Source: CAVROP01 sp050008495 (lineage in GTDB: Bacteria; Acidobacteriota; Terriglobia; UBA7540). From it: a stretch of 64,000 nucleotides of DNA. The notes under the pieces were generated by a model. The model was given only the letters and a program-made list of their open reading frames with translations, was not told where the DNA came from and ran no database searches. Below, one piece after another: positions 59,653 through 64,000 of the stretch. The stretch's first letter is position 1. Every line of letters starts with the position of its first letter. The stretch is from contig JBEKMN010000015.1 of NCBI GenBank assembly GCA_050008495.1, forward strand, positions 3,331 to 67,330. The letters run 5' to 3'. The translations under genes and the position numbers were made by a program.

Positions 59653-61196
59653 TCGACTCTCGAGGGGCGGTCGTTGCGGCCGCCCCGGGGCAACCCCAAG
59701 CATTGCCCCCAAAAGACGTCACGACTGCGGGCCATCTGCTACCGCCCACCGTGATCGCCCCAGCGGCGAGCGGGCACCGATGGCCTGTCGCGTTCCAGTG
59801 GCGTTTCTTCCTTGCTCTGCTCTTGGGCCTGGTGTGGATTGGTCCGGCGTGGCGGGACCAGCGTGCCTTGTACGCTCTGCTGCTCTGGGACTGCCTGGCG
59901 CTGCTGGTCTGGCTCGCCGATCTCGCGCGCCTGCCCAAGCCCAGGGAAATCGTCGTGAGCCGCCGATGGCTCGATCCGCTGTCCTTAGACATTGACTCCC
60001 GAGTTGAACTGCGCGTCGCCAACCACGGCGCGCGGGAGGTGGAGGTCAGCATCGAAGATGATGTTCCCGCCGTCTTGTGCCCGACGCTGCCCAAGTTCAC
60101 TCTGACTGTTCCAGCGCGCGGCAGCTCCGTGGCCGCCTACACGGTTCATCCCACCACGCGCGGCAAGATCGTCACGGGCCGGATCTTTCTGCGCTATCAC
60201 GGCCCGGTGAGATTCGCGGAGCGGTGGGCGGTGGTCGACGTCCGCCAGGCGCTTCGCATTTACCCGAACCTCCGCGAGCCGCAACGCTACACCCTGTACT
60301 TGATCCGCAGCCGCCAAATGGAACAGGAGAAAAGGCTGAAGCGGCTGGTCGGAAGGGGACGCGAGTTCGAGAGCCTGCGCGAATTCCGCGAGTCCGACGA
60401 GAGTCGCGACATCTGCTGGACCGCCACGGCGCGTCGCGGCAAGCTGATCAGCAAGGTCTATCAGACGGAACGAAGCCAATCCGTCGTGCTGGTGGTCGAT
60501 GCCGGGCGGTTGATGCTGGCCAGAACGAGGAGTCAGGAGTCAGGATTCAGGATTCAGGAGCCGAACCTGACCCCGTCACGATCTGCCCCTCTGCCGATCT
60601 GCCCACCTGCCGATCTGCCCATTCGCCCGCCGCTCATGAAGCTGGATTACGCCGTCAACGCAGCGCTGACTTTGGCTCACGTGGCGCATCAGTCGGGTGA
60701 CACCACGGGGCTTCTGACGTATGGCCGGAAGCTGCAATCCTATTTGCCCTGCGCGCGCGGCCCCGAGCATCTTCGCCACGTCCTGGAGCAGTTGGCCTTG
60801 GTCTCGGGTGAGGCGGTCGAGGCCGATCACGCCCTGGCCGCGGATTCCCTGCTGGCGCGCCAGCGGCGGCGAAGCCTGGTGGTCTGGCTCACGGACCTGG
60901 CGGAGACTGCGGCGACGCCCGACGTCATTGAAGCCGCGTCCCGCCTGCTATCCCGGCACCTGGTGTTGTTCGCCGTGGTGGGCGAGCCTGAACTGCGCGC
61001 GCTGGTGGCGCGCCGGCCGCAATCGCCGGGCCAGATGTACCAGTATGTGGCCGCCCAGCAGGTCATTCAACGCCGCGAACTCCTGCTGCGCCGCATGCGC
61101 GTACAGGGAGCGATCGCGATGGAGTTTCTCCCCGGCCGATTGTCGCCGGAAATCGTCAATCACTATTTGCAGATTAAGTGGAAGGGACTGCTGTAG
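59649..61196 (+). CDS. DUF58 domain protein (copy 2) with in-frame repeat insert
   Basis: The 515 residues have two membrane segments (about 55-95), a beta-rich region (VELRVANHGAREVEVSIED) and the DUF58 core (GREFESLREFRESDESRDICWTATARRGKLISKVYQTERSQ). The VWA site reads VVDAGRLML, so the MIDAS DxSxS is not kept, as in many DUF58 proteins of this class. Directly after it, residues about 293-325 are coded by heptamer and octamer repeats, after which the domain resumes with KLDYAVNAALTLAHVAHQSGD. It overlaps moxR by 4 nt and ends the operon. Confidence 0.9.
   Translation: MIDSRGAVVAAAPGQPQALPPKDVTTAGHLLPPTVIAPAASGHRWPVAFQWRFFLALLLGLVWIGPAWRDQRALYALLLWDCLALLVWLADLARLPKPREIVVSRRWLDPLSLDIDSRVELRVANHGAREVEVSIEDDVPAVLCPTLPKFTLTVPARGSSVAAYTVHPTTRGKIVTGRIFLRYHGPVRFAERWAVVDVRQALRIYPNLREPQRYTLYLIRSRQMEQEKRLKRLVGRGREFESLREFRESDESRDICWTATARRGKLISKVYQTERSQSVVLVVDAGRLMLARTRSQESGFRIQEPNLTPSRSAPLPICPPADLPIRPPLMKLDYAVNAALTLAHVAHQSGDTTGLLTYGRKLQSYLPCARGPEHLRHVLEQLALVSGEAVEADHALAADSLLARQRRRSLVVWLTDLAETAATPDVIEAASRLLSRHLVLFAVVGEPELRALVARRPQSPGQMYQYVAAQQVIQRRELLLRRMRVQGAIAMEFLPGRLSPEIVNHYLQIKWKGLL
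60527..60621. repeat. Two in-frame tandem repeats inside the DUF58 gene
   Basis: Heptamers GAGTCAG/GATTCAG (60527-60560) are followed, after about 20 nt, by octamers GATCTGCC/CACCTGCC (60580-60621). Both keep the frame open. No inverted partner lies inside the gene. Confidence 0.87.
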
Positions 61197-61205
61197 GGCG
61201 CCTCC

Positions 61206-61299
61206 GTGGCGCGGGCGTCTCGCCCGCGATGGCGGGAGCGTCCCGCTCCCGCGCGCGGGCAGGATGTCCGCGCCACAGCGGGCGGGACGCCCGCACCAC
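61206..61299. repeat. GTGGTGCGGGCGTC element, copy 4
   Basis: It starts GTGGCGCGGGCGTCTCGCCCGC and ends GGACGCCCGCACCAC, one base before the galK stop codon. It occupies the whole 104-nt convergent junction and could terminate both transcripts. Confidence 0.87.
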
Positions 61300-61300
61300 G

Positions 61301-62440
61301 TCAAGCGCTCAGCGCGCCCTCGGACGCCTTGCAGACATATACCTCCGCCTTCAGGCCCAGGGCGTCATAATAGCCTCTAATGATAGCCTCTGAAAAAGCC
61401 TCCGCGGCTTCCTGGCGAACCAGGTTGACGGTGCAGCCGCCGAAGCCCGCGCCGGTCATGCGAGCGCCCAAAACGCCCGGCTGTTTCCAGGCGATCTCGA
61501 CCAGAACATCCAGCTCTCTCGAGCTGACCTCATAATCGTCGCGCAAGCTGACGTGCGAGGCGTTCATGAGCTCGCCAAAGCGCTCGAGGTTGCCGGACTC
61601 GAGAACCTCGATGGCCTCCAGGACTCGATGGTTTTCGCTCACGACGTGCCGGGCGCGGCGAAACAGAATGTCGCTCAGGGCCGAACGCGCCGACTCGAGG
61701 TCGGCGGGCTTCACATCCCGCAGCGAGGTCACGGCCGGTCCGGTGGACGCAATCCGGGCCACCGCCTCCCGGCACTGCTTCAGACGAACCTCGTATTCCG
61801 ACTGAGCCAGGGCGCGCTTCACGCCGGAGTTGCAGACCACGATCTTCACGTCGTCGCGCAGGGGCACGTGGCGATAGTCGAGATCGCGGCAATCGAGAAA
61901 GAGCGCGTGGTTGGCGCGTCCCAAGCCGGAAATGAACTGGTCCATGATGCCGCAGGGCACGCCCACAAACTGGTTCTCCGCCTTGCGGGAAAGTTTGACG
62001 AGATAGACCGGATCGAGCTCGAGCCCGAGAAGCTTCTGCCAAAAAGCGGCAGTGCCCACTTCGACAGCCGCCGAGGAGCTGAGGCCGGCCTCGCGCGGCA
62101 CGTTGCCGCCGAAAACCAGGTCGGCGCCCGAAAGCCGATGGCCATCCTCCTCGAGGAATTTTGAGACCCCGCGAACATAATTGCTCCAGCGATTCGCGCT
62201 GTCCTTTTGAATGTCGTCGAGGCTGAACTCGACCGAACCCTCGAAGTCGAGCGAATGCAGACGGACGGTCCGATCAGCCCGCTTGCGGCCGGCAAAGTCG
62301 ATGCTGCGGTCAATGGCCGCGGGCAGAACGAAGCCGTCGTTGTAATCGGTGTGCTCGCCGATCAGGTTCACGCGCCCCGGGGCGCGAACCACCACCTCAG
62401 GAGTTGTGCCGTATATGGCGTTGAATCTCTGTTCGATCAT
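61301..62440 (-). CDS. galK: Galactokinase
   Basis: This 379-residue GHMP kinase phosphorylates galactose to galactose-1-phosphate (Leloir pathway). Its signature is GRVNLIGEHTDYNDGFVLP (about 22-40), with the ATP motif GLSSSAAVEVG (about 113-123), the CGIMDQFISGLG segment and the C-terminal GARMTGAGFGGCTVNLV. ATG 62440 follows AAGAAGGGAAACCCG. No galT or galE is adjacent. Confidence 0.95.
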   Translation of the reverse strand: MIEQRFNAIYGTTPEVVVRAPGRVNLIGEHTDYNDGFVLPAAIDRSIDFAGRKRADRTVRLHSLDFEGSVEFSLDDIQKDSANRWSNYVRGVSKFLEEDGHRLSGADLVFGGNVPREAGLSSSAAVEVGTAAFWQKLLGLELDPVYLVKLSRKAENQFVGVPCGIMDQFISGLGRANHALFLDCRDLDYRHVPLRDDVKIVVCNSGVKRALAQSEYEVRLKQCREAVARIASTGPAVTSLRDVKPADLESARSALSDILFRRARHVVSENHRVLEAIEVLESGNLERFGELMNASHVSLRDDYEVSSRELDVLVEIAWKQPGVLGARMTGAGFGGCTVNLVRQEAAEAFSEAIIRGYYDALGLKAEVYVCKASEGALSA

Positions 62441-63040
62441 CGGGTTTCCCTTCTTCGAGTGGGCTGCCAACGGGCCGGTTAGCTGTCAGTTCTCAGTTCT
62501 CAGTTCTCAGTTCTCAGTTCTCAGTTTTCAGTTCTCAGTTCTCGGTTCTCAGCTCTCAGCTTTCAGCAAGCAGGTAGGTGTTGCAGTTGTTGCTGATAGC
62601 TGAGAGTTGACGGCTGATAGCTTTCATGTCTCCGGGCGCCGCGCGCCGCTGGATATGATAACACCGGTCCGCGATGCAGCCGATGGGATTTGGCTGGGCC
62701 GAAATTGCACGAACGATCCGGGAATGTTATAGAAAACAAAGAAAGGCTTGAGGGGCTGGATCGGCCCGCCCAACGGCTGTGGAGCCACCGCCTGTCCCGG
62801 TTTGTTCCCTCCAGACAGAATTTCGGTCACAAAGTCCTCTCCCTGGGGGGATAATGGACCGCGAGGGCGCTTTCGCAAGGCGCGCGGGCCGGGCGATGGG
62901 CTAGTTATGTTTCCCACGGACATTCTGCTCCTGATTCTTCTCATCGCGGCCAGAATTCTGTCGCGCCTCTCCGTCCCGCCGCAATCGCGGCGCGGTTAAC
63001 AAACGCTTTGGCTCTCGGCGAGGGAAAGACCCCTCACCCG
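62441..63040. other. 600-nt gene-free stretch upstream of galK
   Basis: It contains the long heptamer repeat at 62480-62622 and the start of a CTCTCCC element at 63031. Between 62640 and 63000 nothing convincing was seen; a short plus-strand open frame (62748-62999) has no recognisable features. The galK promoter should lie in the left part. Confidence 0.6.
62480..62622. repeat. Long heptamer repeat upstream of galK
   Basis: The left arm (62480-62568) has about a dozen AGTTCTC/AGCTNTC heptamers, the longest array in the window; the right arm (62591-62622) is a shorter complementary set. It lies 40 nt upstream of the galK start, where a promoter or leader would be. Confidence 0.9.
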
Positions 63041-63098
63041 TCACGCTCCGGCTGATGACACCGCCGGGGCCTGACACCCTCTCCCCAAGGGAGAGGGC
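63031..63098. repeat. CTCTCCC/GGGTGAGGGG element, copy 5
   Basis: It runs from CCCCTCACCCGTCACGCTCC to CCCTCTCCCCAAGGGAGAGGG. Its minus-strand reading codes for the last residues of the gene at the right edge and supplies its stop codon. Confidence 0.85.
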
Positions 63099-64000
63099 TG
63101 TTTGTTCGTGGGGCCGCACTCGTCGTGGGCTTGGGCACCCACAAGGGGCGCCCCTACTTCCTCGGCTGGCGCAGACCTGCTTTCCAAGATCTGCGGCTTT
63201 TGCGTTTGGGCGGCTGCCTTGCGCAGGCTCAGCAACAGTTTGATCTTGCGATCGATGGAGCGGTCCAGGGTCTCTTCCCGGCGCAGCATCAGCTTCCACT
63301 CCTCACCTGATGGAGCCAGGCAGGCATCGCGCTCGATCGCCGCTCTCTCCTCGCTCAGCTTCTCCTCATACTCGAACTCCTCCTCGACGCTCGCCATTTC
63401 TTCCTCGAGCAGCAGGACCAGTTGGTTGTACCGCAGTTCATCCGCCGGTTCGGTTGCGGCGTAGGGGCAGCCCTCTCCGTCGGCCCCGGCGCCCATAAGG
63501 GATGCGTCTACATCATCCTCATCTTCGGCCTGGGCAGCCGCAACGGGCGTCGCTACATCACCCTCTCCGTCGGCCTGGGCGCCCACAAGGGGCGCCCCTA
63601 CGGCAGCCTCGGCGAAGAGCCAAAGCAGACGGCCGAGGCGCGCCGCCCGCCAGCCTCCCTTATTCCCGTAGAAGCCTTGGAGTGCGGCGGCCTGCCAGGC
63701 CAGGAAGGAGCGGGCCAGCACCTGCACGCGAATCACGCCCAGAAAGGAAAGCAGCAGGCGCAGGCGCGCGGCGGGGTCGGCGGGCGCCTGCATCGAGATG
63801 TTGATGGCCTGGCCGACCTCGAAGCTGGCGCCCTCGATTTCTTTCCGGCGTCGGCGTTGTGCCTCTTCCACCGCCAGCAAGGCCCGCCGCATCAGGCCGG
63901 TCTGGGAGCGCTCCAGGCGGTCGCGCCGCCAGTAGAGGCGGGCCAGGTCGTCGACCTGCTTGTCGAAGAAGGCGTCGCCGGGGCCGAAGGAATCCCGAAG
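63041..64000 (-). CDS. Repeat-rich hypothetical protein, 5' end beyond the window
   Basis: The frame is open to the right edge, so the gene is partial and its true start is outside. Upstream of an internal Met at 63892 the edge codes for FGPGDAFFDKQVDDLARLYW, in phase with RRALLAVEEAQRRRRKE. This layout (helical, Arg-rich, LARLYWRRDRLERS) resembles a hypothetical family frequent in Acidobacteria. Counting from that Met, residues about 98-142 are three 15-residue units (VGAPLVGAQADGEGD type) and a fourth copy lies near 246-260, all coded by a 45-nt GTAGGGGC-type repeat. The C-terminus (SPLGRG... to stop) comes from a second repeat family. Function unknown. Confidence 0.6.
   Translation of the reverse strand, partial: LRDSFGPGDAFFDKQVDDLARLYWRRDRLERSQTGLMRRALLAVEEAQRRRRKEIEGASFEVGQAINISMQAPADPAARLRLLLSFLGVIRVQVLARSFLAWQAAALQGFYGNKGGWRAARLGRLLWLFAEAAVGAPLVGAQADGEGDVATPVAAAQAEDEDDVDASLMGAGADGEGCPYAATEPADELRYNQLVLLLEEEMASVEEEFEYEEKLSEERAAIERDACLAPSGEEWKLMLRREETLDRSIDRKIKLLLSLRKAAAQTQKPQILESRSAPAEEVGAPLVGAQAHDECGPTNKQPSPLGRGCQAPAVSSAGA
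63460..63601. repeat. Three tandem 45-nt GTAGGGGC-type units, in frame
   Basis: The units at about 63460-63510, 63511-63555 and 63556-63601 each end in a CTAC/GTAG boundary and code for 15 residues. They have drifted from one another, and a fourth, separate copy lies at about 63114-63157. Confidence 0.85.

Noticed and set aside
62480..62622. CRISPR array upstream of galK
   Set aside because: The repeat is a contiguous 7-nt tandem array with no spacers, and no cas genes are present.
62748..62999. Small plus-strand gene upstream of galK
   Set aside because: No ribosome-binding site, no family pattern, and composition like the surrounding non-coding sequence.

Overview
The window reads as a high-GC chromosomal segment of an Acidobacteriota-like bacterium, probably from a soil or sediment genome assembled from a metagenome. 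The pointers are an ADOP-type MacB-like permease (46486-48939), a sigma factor of the ECF-like group that pairs with TPR-bearing Ser/Thr kinases (50042-53918), several MoxR/DUF58/von Willebrand modules, and very abundant dispersed intergenic repeats. No rRNA, tRNA, CRISPR array, prophage or complete insertion sequence was recognised.

Layout. (1) 1-8.7 kb, minus strand: the classical translation cluster thrS-infC-rpmI-rplT-pheS-pheT, followed by a ZapB-like coiled coil, zapA and ymdB. (2) 8.8-21.1 kb: a broken GxxExxY gene, then holA, rpsT, hpt, a secreted DUF1579-like protein, a MEMO1 family protein with an extra N-terminal domain, two PilZ proteins around a LuxR-type regulator with a degenerate receiver, mutS, and a NagZ-like GH3 protein beside anmK (murein recycling). 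(3) 21.3-37.3 kb, plus strand: a large envelope operon made of DUF4159, a multicopper oxidase, a VWA/GATase-like membrane protein, a caspase-like protein without its cysteine, a TPR plus HExxH peptidase, MoxR, DUF58, a BatA-like protein and a DUF4175-like protein. (4) 37.7-46.3 kb: a di-haem DUF1111 protein, two small genes, then a tight four-gene cluster of circularly permuted ATP-grasp, alpha-E, an ATP-grasp/alpha-E fusion and a transglutaminase, predicted to build or modify a peptide. (5) 46.5-54.7 kb: ADOP permease, a small secreted protein, ECF sigma factor, TPR Ser/Thr kinase, and a UPF0175/DUF3368 toxin-antitoxin pair. (6) 54.8-61.2 kb: a second MoxR/DUF58 operon with a polytopic membrane protein, DUF4129 and DUF4350. 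(7) 61.3-64 kb: galK and a partial repeat-rich gene that runs off the right edge.

The most striking non-genic feature is the repeat landscape. At least eleven loci carry degenerate tandem repeats with a strict short period (mostly 7, sometimes 8 or 9 bases), usually as two inverted arms. Their unit sequences are mostly unrelated from locus to locus, so the architecture, not the sequence, is shared. Four further dispersed families (a GTGGTGCGGGCGTC element, a CCCTCACCC/CTCTCCC element, a TGTCATCCTGAGCG element and GTAGGGGC palindromes) fill other junctions. All six convergent gene junctions contain a member of one of these classes. Several repeats also lie in frame inside genes (GH3, DUF58, DUF4129, the caspase-like protein, the TPR peptidase, possibly MEMO1, and the gene at the right edge, which has a 15-residue repeat in three tandem copies plus one).
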